From: Oscillibacter ruminantium GH1
GTDB taxonomy: Bacteria; Bacillota; Clostridia; Oscillospirales; Oscillospiraceae
Direction: 5' to 3'
DNA: 35,866 nucleotides
NCBI RefSeq assembly: GCF_000307265.1
Contig: NZ_DF158896.1
Location: 664,325 to 700,190, forward strand
The notes under the pieces are model-generated. The model was not told where the DNA came from, ran no database searches, and was given only the letters and a program-made list of their open reading frames with translations. Position numbers and translations under genes: made by a program. Shown in pieces: positions 16,088-23,168 of the stretch (the stretch's first letter is position 1; each line of letters starts with the position of its first letter).

Positions 16088-16717
16088 ATGACGATCACAT
16101 GGCAGGGCCATTCCTGCTTTCTTCTGGAACAGGACGGTTTTCGGATTGTAACGGACCCCTATACCGGCGTTCCCGGCTATCCACCGCTGGAGCTGGAGGC
16201 CCATGAAGTCTATTGCAGCCACGGCCATTTTGACCATAATTACACGGACGCGGTACGGCTGCTGCCCAAGGCGGACAGTCCCTTCACCGTGGAGGAAGTC
16301 GATTCGTTCCATGACGAGAAGGCAGGCGCGCTGCGGGGCGGGAACACCATCCGGGTTTTCTCGGCGGGCGGCGTGCGCGTCTGCCATCTGGGGGATTTAG
16401 GACATCCGCTTTCGAAGCAGCAGCTTGCCGCCATCGGCAAATGCGACGTAGCATTGGTTCCCGTGGGTGGGACCTACACGGTGGACGCCGCCGGGGCAAA
16501 GGCCGTGTGCGATGGGCTGAATCCCCGGTGCGTGGTTCCCATGCACTACCGGCACGTGCCTTATGGTTTGGAGACGGTCACCGGTGTGGAAGACTTTTTG
16601 CGCCTGTGGCCATCGGCGGCGGTACAGCGCTTACCCGGCAATTCCTTTACCTATCTTCCCAAGGAGGGCGGCGGGGAGTGCGCGCCCGCAGTTCTTGTTT
16701 TGAAGTATCCCGTCTGA
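16088..16717 (+). CDS. Metallo-beta-lactamase-fold metal-dependent hydrolase (UPF0173/UlaG-like)
   Basis: Cytoplasmic hydrolase of the metallo-beta-lactamase superfamily. The 209-residue protein has the opening ITWQGHSCFLLEQDG typical of the UlaG/UPF0173 branch, the metal motif HGHFDH (His45, His47, Asp49, His50), a later His in VCHLGDLGHPL, the GGTYTVDAAGA segment and VVPMHYRH. ATG at 16088 has AGGAAGG 9 bases upstream; the ATG at 16067 lacks a good site. Has its own promoter within the end of the preceding gene. The substrate is not predictable; lactonase or phosphodiesterase activity is typical of relatives. The next gene begins about 50 bases on, probably in the same transcript. Confidence 0.87.
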   Translation: MTITWQGHSCFLLEQDGFRIVTDPYTGVPGYPPLELEAHEVYCSHGHFDHNYTDAVRLLPKADSPFTVEEVDSFHDEKAGALRGGNTIRVFSAGGVRVCHLGDLGHPLSKQQLAAIGKCDVALVPVGGTYTVDAAGAKAVCDGLNPRCVVPMHYRHVPYGLETVTGVEDFLRLWPSAAVQRLPGNSFTYLPKEGGGECAPAVLVLKYPV

Positions 16718-16768
16718 GCGCATAGTTTCCCGCCTTTTGCGTAAACTGTTTCGGAAGGCAGTTTTTGG

Positions 16769-17326
16769 ATGGGGGGCGGAGGCTTGGGCAGAGCGGTGCG
16801 GCAGCGCAGACTCTTTTGGGCGCTGGGCGGTTTTCTTTTCACCGTGGCAGTGGGGACGGCGCTGCATTTTCTTTGGAAATGGACGGGAGAAAACCGCATT
16901 GCGGCGGCATTTTTATCTGTGAACGAATCCGTCTGGGAACATATGAAGCTGCTGTTTTTTCCGGCGTTTTTATTCTCTATGATCGAAGTTTGGTTTCAGG
17001 ATTCCCCCAACTTTCTGGCGTCCCGGGGAATTTCCCTCTGGGTGGGGACGGCGCTGATCCCGCTGCTCTTTTACACGTATACCGGCATTGTGGGTGTACA
17101 CGTTCTCTGGGCGGATATCGCCGTATTTCTGATCGCGGCGGCGGCAGTCTTTTTGCTGGACCTGTGCCTGCGGCGGACGGGACGGCTCACCTCCGGCTGG
17201 CAGCAGGCGGCGGGCCTTGCGGCGCTGTGGGCGCTGGCGCTGGTGTTCGTGCTGTGGACCTATCGTCCGCCCCATCTGCCCTTGTTTTGGGATGCGGCAG
17301 CGGGCGTATACGGCGTTCCTTCGTAA
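16769..17326 (+). CDS. DUF6512-like membrane protein
   Basis: Small integral membrane protein of unknown function, 185 residues with about five to six hydrophobic segments: LFWALGGFLFTVAVGTALHFL, MKLLFFPAFLFSMIEV, ISLWVGTALIPLLFYTYTGI, WADIAVFLIAAAAVFLLDL and AAGLAALWALALVFVLW. The block LSVNESVWEHMKLLFFP is, from memory, characteristic of the DUF6512 family in Clostridia. ATG at 16769 follows GGAAGG by 10 bases. It lies behind the MBL hydrolase gene and ends before a perfect 12-bp terminator hairpin. Confidence 0.7.
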   Translation: MGGGGLGRAVRQRRLFWALGGFLFTVAVGTALHFLWKWTGENRIAAAFLSVNESVWEHMKLLFFPAFLFSMIEVWFQDSPNFLASRGISLWVGTALIPLLFYTYTGIVGVHVLWADIAVFLIAAAAVFLLDLCLRRTGRLTSGWQQAAGLAALWALALVFVLWTYRPPHLPLFWDAAAGVYGVPS

Positions 17327-17340
17327 ACTATTTGTAAACA

Positions 17341-17368
17341 CCCCCTGAAACGGAGACGTTTCAGGGGG
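17341..17368 (+). terminator. Terminator hairpin after the DUF6512 gene
   Basis: Perfect 12-bp stem CCCCCTGAAACG / CGTTTCAGGGGG with loop GAGA, followed by CTTTCCCTT. The T-tract is weak but the stem is strong and well placed. Confidence 0.7.
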
Positions 17369-17375
17369 CTTTCCC

Positions 17376-17405
17376 TTGACCGGAGACTTTGCGCAGTAGT
17401 ATAAT
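17376..17405 (+). promoter_or_regulatory. Promoter of the xpaC-orf76-telA-TPM operon
   Basis: TTGACC (17376-17381), 18-base spacer, TATAAT (17400-17405), immediately after the preceding terminator and 33 bases before the xpaC start codon. Confidence 0.75.
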
Positions 17406-17438
17406 AACTTATTGAAATTTGAGGCGAGGAGGCCTTTT

Positions 17439-18143
17439 ATGACCATTCACAAACCAGTTGCCCCGTTTTATGCGGTGGCTGCCGTGGCTCTGGGGTATGC
17501 GCTGCTGTTTCCCCTGTATCAGCCCATGCACTTTGCCTTGCTGGCGGCGATTGTGCTGGCGGTGTTTTTCGGCGTGACGCTGCTGTGCAAGGGTGTGGCG
17601 CCCAAAGCTGCCGAAACGGAGAAAAAAGCAGAGGCAAAGCCTGCGCAGGAGAAATCCACCGGAAATCCCCAGCTGGACAAAATGCTGAAGGACGGACGGC
17701 TGGCCATCGCCGAGATGCGGCGGCTGGACGACAACATTGCAGATCCGGGAATCTCAGCCGATATTGTGCGGCTGGAGCAGGTGTCTCAAAAGATTTTTGA
17801 TTTTGTGAAGGAAAACCCGGATAAGCTCCCCCAAATTCGCAAGTTTATGGACTACTACCTGCCTACCACGCTCAAGCTGCTCAATTCCTATGACCGGGCC
17901 GCATCCGCCGGTGTGACCGGGGAGAACATCAACTCCCTGCTCTCCAAGGTGGAGGGGATGATGCGCACCATCGTGGCGGCATTTGAAAAGCAGCTGGACA
18001 GTTTGTTTGGCAGCGAGAATCTGGACATTTCCACGGATATCACGGTGCTGGAAACCATGATGGCCCGGGAGGGTCTGGTGGGCGACCAGCTCCATGCCCA
18101 AACCAATCCGCCGGATGACGGCGATATCAAACTGGAGCTTTGA
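17439..18143 (+). CDS. xpaC: XpaC-family protein (5-bromo-4-chloroindolyl phosphate hydrolysis family)
   Basis: Membrane-associated helical protein of unknown biochemical role; the family is named after a Bacillus subtilis phenotype and is usually encoded beside telA. In 234 residues there are two N-terminal membrane helices (about 8-26 and 31-49), a charged linker (AETEKKAEAKPAQEKS), then a helical XpaC domain from about 78: DKMLKDGRLAIAEMRRLDD, DKLPQIRKFMDYYLPTTLKL, LNSYDRAASAG, and TDITVLETMMAREGL. ATG at 17439 has AGGAGG 6 bases upstream; the upstream TTG at 17412 is rejected. Its stop TGA overlaps the ATG of the next gene by one base, so translation is coupled. First gene of a four-gene operon with telA. 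Confidence 0.88.
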   Translation: MTIHKPVAPFYAVAAVALGYALLFPLYQPMHFALLAAIVLAVFFGVTLLCKGVAPKAAETEKKAEAKPAQEKSTGNPQLDKMLKDGRLAIAEMRRLDDNIADPGISADIVRLEQVSQKIFDFVKENPDKLPQIRKFMDYYLPTTLKLLNSYDRAASAGVTGENINSLLSKVEGMMRTIVAAFEKQLDSLFGSENLDISTDITVLETMMAREGLVGDQLHAQTNPPDDGDIKLEL

Positions 18144-18373
18144 TGAAGAAGCAGGACTTGGACGAAGAGGAGCGCCCGCTGGAAGACTGGCGGATGCAGA
18201 TTTTGAGCGCGGCTTTGGCCTATGCCACCGCAGCCGTTTCATGGAGCGTTTCGGACGACTGGACGTGGACGCGCCTGATCGCTGTGATTTCCGTTGCGCA
18301 GGGGATTCACAGCACAGTCCGCGCCGTTCTGAGCTGGCGGGAAGCGCGGGAGCGTGAAGCGGATGAATGGTAG
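18143..18373 (+). CDS. 76-residue membrane protein encoded between xpaC and telA
   Basis: Unrecognised small protein. The start ATG (18143-18145) overlaps the xpaC stop as TGATG, and GGAG lies 5 bases upstream, so it is very probably translated by coupling. The sequence has an acidic N terminus (DLDEEERPLEDW), two hydrophobic stretches (QILSAALAYATAAVSWSV near 19-36 and LIAVISVAQGIHSTVRAVL near 45-63) and a charged end (SWREAREREADEW). It is likely a two-helix inner-membrane protein. Its position between xpaC and telA suggests a role as a membrane adaptor in that system. That role is inference; no known domain was recognised. Confidence 0.75.
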   Translation: MKKQDLDEEERPLEDWRMQILSAALAYATAAVSWSVSDDWTWTRLIAVISVAQGIHSTVRAVLSWREAREREADEW

Positions 18374-18432
18374 TTTTTATGGTTCAAAGGAACAGACTAT
18401 AAAAATGATGTAATTAAACGGAGGAAGAAACA

Positions 18433-19623
18433 ATGCCTGATGAGAACAGCATGATGCCCGAACTGACTCTGGAGCCTACACAGGCCGCCGCGGCGGAAGC
18501 CGTCCCGGAGCTGACGCTGGAGAACACCGCCGTCCCTACCCCCGCTGCGCCTGCGGCTGCGGCCCCTAAGCCGGAGGTCACTCCCGTTCAGATGGATGAA
18601 AATTTGCTGAACGAGCAGGAGAAGAAGGCGGTGGAGGAGTTCTCCAAAAAGATCGACATCTCCGACTCCAATATGATCTTGCAGTACGGCGCAGCGGCGC
18701 AGAAAAACGTGGCGGGCTTTTCCGAGAGCGCTCTCAGCTCTGTGAAGACCAAGGATTTGGGAGACGTGGGCAAGTCTTTGTCCGAGCTGGTGGTGGAACT
18801 GAAGGGCTTTGGCGAGGACGAGGAGAAAAAGGGCCTGTTCGGCATGTTCAAAAAGGCCGGCAACAAGATGGAGACGATGAAGGCCCAGTATTCCAAGGTG
18901 GAGACGAATGTGGACCGCATCTCCCACGAGCTGGAGCAGCATCAAATCACGCTGATGAAGGACGTGGCGATGTTCGACCAGATGTATGAGCTGAATCTGA
19001 AATATTACAAGGAACTGACCATGTATATTCTGGCGGGGAAGAAAAAGCTGAACGCGTACCGCGCCGGGGAACTGGAAGAACTGCGCAAAAAGGCGGAGGC
19101 CAGCGGTGCGCAGGAAGACGCGCAGGCATACAATGACAAGGTTCAGATGTGCGAGCGGTTTGAAAAGAAAATTCACGATTTGGAGCTGACCCGCATGATC
19201 TCCGTCCAGATGGGTCCCCAGACCCGTCTGCTGCAAAACAACGATACGCTGATGGTGGAGAAGATTCAGTCCTCTCTTGTGAACACCATTCCGCTGTGGA
19301 AATCGCAGATGGTGCTGGCGCTGGGTCTGGAGCATTCCCGTCAGGCCACCGCGGCGCAGTCCGCCGTCACCAACATGACCAATGAGCTGCTGAAAAAGAA
19401 CGCGGATATGCTGAAAATGGGTACCATCGCCACGGCCAAGGAGGCGGAGCGCAGCGTGGTGGACATTGAGACGCTGCAGCACACCAACCAGCAGTTGATT
19501 TCCACGCTGGACGAGGTGATGAACATTCAGCGGGAGGGCGCGGCAAAGCGCAAAGAGGCTGAGGTGGAACTGGGCCGTATCGAAGGCGAGCTGAAGCAGA
19601 AGCTGATGGAGCTGCATAACTGA
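18433..19623 (+). CDS. telA: TelA/YaaN-family toxic anion resistance protein
   Basis: Cytoplasmic helical protein of the TelA family, linked in other bacteria to tellurite, envelope and antimicrobial stress, often paired with XpaC. The 396-residue product has a low-complexity Ala/Pro/Glu N terminus (to about 55), then long amphipathic helices with family landmarks: QEKKAVEEFSKKIDISDSNM, NVDRISHELEQHQITLMKDV, MFDQMYELNLKYYKELTMYI, QMGPQTRLLQNNDTLMVEKI, TIPLWKSQMVLALGLEHSRQ, and SVVDIETLQHTNQQLISTLD. Length is normal for the family. ATG at 18433 follows GGAGG by 8 bases. It lies 59 bases behind the 76-residue gene with no terminator between, and 53 bases ahead of the TPM-protein gene. Confidence 0.93.
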   Translation: MPDENSMMPELTLEPTQAAAAEAVPELTLENTAVPTPAAPAAAAPKPEVTPVQMDENLLNEQEKKAVEEFSKKIDISDSNMILQYGAAAQKNVAGFSESALSSVKTKDLGDVGKSLSELVVELKGFGEDEEKKGLFGMFKKAGNKMETMKAQYSKVETNVDRISHELEQHQITLMKDVAMFDQMYELNLKYYKELTMYILAGKKKLNAYRAGELEELRKKAEASGAQEDAQAYNDKVQMCERFEKKIHDLELTRMISVQMGPQTRLLQNNDTLMVEKIQSSLVNTIPLWKSQMVLALGLEHSRQATAAQSAVTNMTNELLKKNADMLKMGTIATAKEAERSVVDIETLQHTNQQLISTLDEVMNIQREGAAKRKEAEVELGRIEGELKQKLMELHN

Positions 19624-19676
19624 GCGGTAGGACCGGTCCCCGCGCCGGGACGGCGTTTGAATTTTGAGGTAATGAG

Positions 19677-20822
19677 ATGAAATTTTTCCAAAAACGGGCT
19701 GTGGCGGCCCTTGTGATGGTGCTGGCTCTGGCAGGTGCCGTCGCCATCGGGCAGGTGAAAAAACCCGCCGAAAACCTGCCGGAAGCGTCTACCAGTGTGG
19801 TGGGAAGCTATACGTATGTGATGGATCAGGAGAATGCACTGTCTGCAAAGACCAGCGCTCACATTGATGCCATCAACGCCAGCCTCTTTGCCCAGACTGG
19901 CGCGCAGATCGCCGTGGAGGTGATTTCAACCACCGGGGATGCGGATATCGCCGCCTATACGGAGCAGGAATTTAACCGCTTGGGTGTGGGCAGCGCAGAG
20001 CGAAACAACGGAATCCTTCTCGTACTGGCGCTGGACAACACCTATAACGGCCAGCCCGGTGGAGACTATTACATTGGCTGGGGCAGCGGCTTTTCCTCCA
20101 GCGAAGGCAACTCCATTAACAGCATTATGAACAGCTACATGGAGTCTGACTTTGTGGCGGGGAACTATGACGCCGCCGTTCGGAACACCTTTGACGCCTT
20201 GACGGAATATCTGGCCGATGGATACGGCGTAACGGTGAAGGAGAACTACATCCCCGCCGTGCAGGACAGCTATTCCTCTATCAGCGGCGGCTATCGCTCA
20301 GAGACCAGCGGATACTTTGCGCCCACGCTGGGAGACCTGCTGGGCGAAGTCATTGTGATGCTGCTTGTACTGCTGATGATCTGGGTTTTGCTGGACCGGA
20401 TGCGGTACAACCGCTATCGGAGGCGGTATATGCGCCCGGGTATGGGCATACCCACCGTGATGTATTATCCGGTTTTCTGGGGGCGGCCTCACCGGCCTCG
20501 TCCGCCCCGTCCGCCGCACCACGATAACCGTCCTCCCAGAGGGCCGGGCGGCTTTGGCGGCAGCGGTGGCTCCGGACCTCGTCCCCCTCATAGCGGTGGC
20601 TTTGGCGGCGGCTCCTTCGGGGGCAGCGCTGGTCGTGGCGGCTTTGGAGGCGGCTCCTTCGGGGGCGGCGCTGGCCGCGGCGGTTTCGGTGGTGGCTCCT
20701 TTGGAGGCGGCGCTGGCCGTGGTGGTTTCGGCGGCAGCTTTGGCGGAGGGTCCTTCGGCGGCGGAGGCGGCCGCGGAGGTTTTGGCGGTGGCAGCTTCGG
20801 CGGAGGCGGCGGACGTCATTAA
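19677..20822 (+). CDS. TPM-domain membrane protein with glycine-rich RGG-type tail
   Basis: Envelope protein with a TPM (YgcG-like, PF04536-type) domain, 381 residues. Residues 8-25 are a signal or anchor helix. The TPM domain spans about 45-185: VMDQENALS, TGAQIAVEVISTTGDADIAA, ERNNGILLVLALD, GDYYIGWGSGF, and AAVRNTFDALTEYL. A second membrane helix lies at about 222-240, followed by an Arg/Tyr-rich stretch (RMRYNRYRRRYMRPG), a His/Pro/Arg segment and five Gly-Phe-Ser repeats to the end. The signal peptide suggests the TPM domain is outside and the tail inside, where it could bind nucleic acid or membrane. ATG at 19677 follows TTGAGG. It closes the operon begun by xpaC; terminator at 20849-20885. 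Confidence 0.88.
   Translation: MKFFQKRAVAALVMVLALAGAVAIGQVKKPAENLPEASTSVVGSYTYVMDQENALSAKTSAHIDAINASLFAQTGAQIAVEVISTTGDADIAAYTEQEFNRLGVGSAERNNGILLVLALDNTYNGQPGGDYYIGWGSGFSSSEGNSINSIMNSYMESDFVAGNYDAAVRNTFDALTEYLADGYGVTVKENYIPAVQDSYSSISGGYRSETSGYFAPTLGDLLGEVIVMLLVLLMIWVLLDRMRYNRYRRRYMRPGMGIPTVMYYPVFWGRPHRPRPPRPPHHDNRPPRGPGGFGGSGGSGPRPPHSGGFGGGSFGGSAGRGGFGGGSFGGGAGRGGFGGGSFGGGAGRGGFGGSFGGGSFGGGGGRGGFGGGSFGGGGGRH
20595..20816 (+). repeat. Tandem repeat coding the glycine-rich tail
   Basis: Five in-frame units: GGFGGGSFGGSAGR (20595-20636), two copies of GGFGGGSFGGGAGR (20637-20678 and 20679-20720), an 18-codon expanded unit (20721-20774) and GGFGGGSFGGGGGR (20775-20816). The basic unit is 42 bases. 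Codons differ between units (GGC/GGT/GGA, TTT/TTC), so the repeat is diverged at DNA level but conserved as protein. Confidence 0.9.
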
Positions 20823-20848
20823 TTATTTTTTATAAATTAAATAAACAT

Positions 20849-20886
20849 AAAACGCGGAGACATCATAAAGATGCCTTCGCGTTTTT
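20849..20886 (+). terminator. Terminator of the xpaC-telA-TPM operon
   Basis: A 16-position stem (20849-20864 / 20870-20885) with one G-T pair and one mismatch, loop ATAAA, ending in TTTTT. Confidence 0.8.
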
Positions 20887-20947
20887 GCGTGTAATTCCCC
20901 GAAAATTACATAGACTGTCTTATGACGAAACGGAAAGGATGTGTGGC

Positions 20948-21667
20948 ATGAAAGGGCAGAGAATGGCGTTTTTGGGGATTATGGCGGCGGTACTGATGCT
21001 CTGCTGCCGGGAGGAAAACGCCGTTCCGGCGACGGCCACGGCAGAAATCACAGAGACGAAGTATGTGGCGCTGACTTTTGACGACGGCCCACGGGCCAGC
21101 ACGACCGGACGACTACTGGACGGTCTACGGGAACGGGGCGCGAGCGCCACTTTTTTTATGATTGGACAGCAAATCGCGGGAAATGAAGATTTGGTGCGAC
21201 GAATGAGGGACGAGGGGCATCAGGTGGGGAACCATACATGGGATCATGTAAAGCTGCAAGGACTGCCTGAGGCTGCGGTAAGCGAGGAAATCTGTAAAAC
21301 CGACGACGCTATCTGGGACATTTTAGGGGATGGAACCTATTGGGTTCGTCCGCCTTACGGCCTTTTAAACCAAAACCAGCGGGAGTGGTTTTCCACGCCG
21401 CTGGTCCACTGGAGCGTAGACCCAGAGGATTGGAAGCTGCTGAACACACAGAAGGTAGTCTCCGCCGTGCTGAAAAAGGTACAGCCGGGAGATATTATTT
21501 TGCTCCATGACTTTTACCCGACCTCTGTGGATGCGGCGCTCCAGATCGTGGATAAGCTGGAGGCGCAGGGATATGAATTTGTAACGGTGGAGGAACTGAT
21601 GGCGCTGTACGGCGTGACTCCGCAGCCGGGGGAATTTTATACCAGCGCACGCAAAGCGGCGGAGTGA
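20948..21667 (+). CDS. Polysaccharide deacetylase (NodB domain), secreted or membrane-anchored
   Basis: Zn-dependent de-N-acetylase acting on cell-wall or other N-acetylated glycans outside the membrane. The 239-residue protein has an N-terminal signal/anchor (MAFLGIMAAVLMLCC) and all NodB motifs: TFDDGP (Asp45-Asp46), GNHTWDH (His96, His100), VRPPYG, WSVDPEDW and IILLHD. The catalytic set is complete, so it should be active. The likely family role is peptidoglycan N-acetylglucosamine or N-acetylmuramic acid deacetylation. ATG at 20948 has GGAAAGG 9 bases upstream; the ATG at 20939 is too close to that site. Preceded and followed by terminators, so a single-gene unit. No convincing promoter found in the 60 bases upstream. 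Confidence 0.9.
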   Translation: MKGQRMAFLGIMAAVLMLCCREENAVPATATAEITETKYVALTFDDGPRASTTGRLLDGLRERGASATFFMIGQQIAGNEDLVRRMRDEGHQVGNHTWDHVKLQGLPEAAVSEEICKTDDAIWDILGDGTYWVRPPYGLLNQNQREWFSTPLVHWSVDPEDWKLLNTQKVVSAVLKKVQPGDIILLHDFYPTSVDAALQIVDKLEAQGYEFVTVEELMALYGVTPQPGEFYTSARKAAE

Positions 21668-21745
21668 ACTCCCAAAAACGTGGCGGGAGGATTCCAATTC
21701 GGATACCCCAAAGTGAAATTTCCCGTGGCACTGACGAGGGAAAAG

Positions 21746-21786
21746 AAAAAGCGTCTTCGTGGGAAGTCCCACGAAGACGCTTTTTT
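21746..21786. terminator. Bidirectional terminator between deacetylase and secG
   Basis: Perfect 18-bp stem (21746-21763 and 21768-21785), loop AAGT, with T-runs on both strands. The two genes converge on it. Confidence 0.92.
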
Positions 21787-21795
21787 GAAGACAGA

Positions 21796-22023
21796 TCAGA
21801 TGACGTTCAGGGCAAGCGTCAGAACAACGAAAACGGCGCCAATCCACTTGGTAGCCCGGGCCAGCTTTGCGTCGGCGGTCTTCGCCTTATTCTTAGCCAG
21901 AAAAGAGTCGGCCACGCCGCCGATAGAACCAGACAGTCCCGCGCTCTTGCCGGACTGGAACAACACGACCAGAATCAGAGCCAGGCCGAACAGAAGCTGC
22001 AAAATCGTAACAAAAAGCTGCAT
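21796..22023 (-). CDS. secG: Preprotein translocase subunit SecG
   Basis: Small subunit of the SecYEG channel that aids SecA-driven export. The 75-residue protein has two membrane helices (LFVTILQLLFGLALILVVLF and ATKWIGAVFVVLTLALNVI) and the family loop QSGKSAGLSGSIGGVADSFL. The ATG at 22023 is preceded by GGAGG 9 bases upstream and gives the normal SecG length; extension upstream would read through the promoter. A 7-bp hairpin (22048-22068) lies in its leader. Divergent from lexA. SecA is encoded 3.6 kb further on but in a separate transcript. Confidence 0.95.
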   Translation of the reverse strand: MQLFVTILQLLFGLALILVVLFQSGKSAGLSGSIGGVADSFLAKNKAKTADAKLARATKWIGAVFVVLTLALNVI

Positions 22024-22087
22024 CTCAAGATTCCTCCAAAAAATCATTTCCGCAGAGAAAGTGCGGAAGATGTATTCACAGACTTGA

Positions 22088-22116
22088 ATTCTATCACAGT
22101 TTTGCCGGAATGGCAA
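22088..22116 (-). promoter_or_regulatory. Promoter of secG
   Basis: Minus-strand TTGCCA (22116-22111), 17-base spacer ending CTGTGA, TAGAAT (22093-22088). TGTGA fits the TRTGn -16 element. Confidence 0.7.
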
Positions 22117-22181
22117 GGCATTTTTTGAAAAAACCGTGGACTTTCGGGAGAAACACTGCAAAAATTTTAGCCAATTAAATG

Positions 22182-22193
22182 GAACATCTGTTT
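22182..22193 (+). promoter_or_regulatory. LexA operator (SOS box) 1
   Basis: GAACATCTGTTT fits the clostridial/Bacillus-type GAAC-N4-GTTT/GTTC LexA site. It overlaps the first two bases of the lexA -35 box, as expected for autoregulation. Confidence 0.75.
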
Positions 22194-22220
22194 GCAAATC
22201 ACAAACGGATGTGCTATAAT
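22192..22220 (+). promoter_or_regulatory. Promoter of lexA
   Basis: TTGCAA (22192-22197), 17-base spacer containing TGTGC before the -10 box, TATAAT (22215-22220). Predicted start near 22227, leaving a leader of about 175 bases with three hairpins. Confidence 0.85.
22203..22214 (-). promoter_or_regulatory. Second, degenerate LexA operator
   Basis: Read on the minus strand this is GCACATCCGTTT, one half-site base off the GAAC-N4-GTTT pattern. With box 1 it forms an 11-bp imperfect inverted repeat (ACATCTGTTTG / CAAACGGATGT) spanning the lexA promoter spacer. Confidence 0.45.
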
Positions 22221-22303
22221 AGCCGTAGAGCGGCTGCGATCCGCGCATCCGTCCGTACTGCGGGCGCGTGCGCCAAAGGTTATGCCGTCAAAGATGGTAT
22301 AGC

Positions 22304-22372
22304 CGCATGATGAAATCATGCGATTGTCATTGCGAAGCGATGATGATACGTGCGTTTCGGCGCTCTGCGCCG
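22304..22372 (+). other. Three consecutive hairpins in the lexA leader
   Basis: CGCATGAT-GAA-ATCATGCG (22304-22322, perfect 8 bp), TCATTGC-GAA-GCGATGA (22327-22343, 7 bp with one G-T), and CGGCGC-TCT-GCGCCG (22358-22372, perfect 6 bp). They fill the end of the leader before the ribosome binding site (GGAGGTG, near 22389). All have three-base loops. No known RNA family was recognised. Confidence 0.55.
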
Positions 22373-22401
22373 CATTAAAAACGAAAGCGGAGGTGCTTCC
22401 C

Positions 22402-23031
22402 ATGGAGAGGCTTTCCAAAATGCAGCAAAAAATCTACGACTATCTGGTAACCTGCATCCGGGAACAGGGTTATCCGCCTTCTGTCCGGGAGATCGGAGAA
22501 GCGGTTGGGCTGAAGTCTCCCTCCACGGTTCACTTTCACCTCAAGCATCTGGAGGAGGCCGGGTACATTGAAAAGGGCGCGGGCAAGGGCCGCGCGATTG
22601 CGCTAACCCGTTCGGCGCAGGGAGAGGATGGAAGGCCCGCCCCCGCTGGGGAGGAGCCGCCTCTGGGGAAAATCCCCATTGTGGGCAATGTTGCGGCCGG
22701 AAGTCCCATTTTGGCGCAGGAATGCGTGGAGGATTATCTGACCTTCGATCCAGACGGCCCAATGGATGAATTTTTTGCCCTTCATGTGCGGGGCGAGTCC
22801 ATGATCGACGCGGGAATTTTGAATGGGGATCTGGTGGTGGTGCGCCGCCAGCCCGTTGCCAGCAATGGGGAAATCGTGGTGGCCATGATCGACGACGAGG
22901 CCACTGTCAAACGGTTTTCTCGGAAAAATGGGCACATTTGGCTTCTGCCGGAAAACCGGGACTATTCGCCCATTGACGGGACTTCGGCCCAGATTCTGGG
23001 CAAGGTGACCGCTGTGGTTCGGCGGTACTGA
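22402..23031 (+). CDS. lexA: SOS repressor LexA
   Basis: Repressor of the DNA-damage response, inactivated by RecA-stimulated self-cleavage. The 209-residue protein has an N-terminal winged helix (SVREIGEAVGLKSPSTVHFH near 27-46), the Ala99-Gly100 cleavage site in VAAGSPILA, catalytic Ser133 in GESMIDAGI and Lys170 in ATVKRF. All catalytic residues are present. The ATG at 22402 follows GGAGGTG by 6 bases. Autoregulated: one good and one degenerate SOS box overlap the promoter. A terminator follows at 23111-23137. No other gene in the window shows a clear SOS box upstream. Confidence 0.97.
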   Translation: MERLSKMQQKIYDYLVTCIREQGYPPSVREIGEAVGLKSPSTVHFHLKHLEEAGYIEKGAGKGRAIALTRSAQGEDGRPAPAGEEPPLGKIPIVGNVAAGSPILAQECVEDYLTFDPDGPMDEFFALHVRGESMIDAGILNGDLVVVRRQPVASNGEIVVAMIDDEATVKRFSRKNGHIWLLPENRDYSPIDGTSAQILGKVTAVVRRY

Positions 23032-23110
23032 GCCGCGCGAAACGACGCACAACGGTGGGGCGGAAACACAAGTTAATACAGCACGAAAATCAAAAGTTGA
23101 GAATGATAAG

Positions 23111-23147
23111 CGGGCAGCTGCCAAAGACAGCTGCCCGTTTGCTTTTT
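23111..23147 (+). terminator. Terminator of lexA
   Basis: Perfect 10-bp stem CGGGCAGCTG / CAGCTGCCCG (23111-23120, 23128-23137), loop CCAAAGA, followed by TTTGCTTTTTTT. It may also serve the minus-strand solute-binding protein gene ending at 23169. Confidence 0.85.
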
Positions 23148-23168
23148 TTAGGAAAACCTGCGTGGCGT

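Noticed and set aside
18397..19617. A 406-codon open frame antisense to telA
   Set aside because: Leu/His-rich shadow of the TelA coding strand, no recognisable domain.
20595..20816. CRISPR-like repeat array
   Set aside because: Units are contiguous, in frame within a coding gene and have no spacers; it is a protein repeat.
20298..20819. Ala/Ser/Thr-rich open frame antisense to the glycine-rich repeats
   Set aside because: Low-complexity mirror of the Gly-Phe-Ser repeat, with no start site.
20885..20947. Possible sigma-E promoter before the polysaccharide deacetylase (CATAGACT)
   Set aside because: The -10 has a mismatch at a key base and no adequate -35 lies at the right distance.
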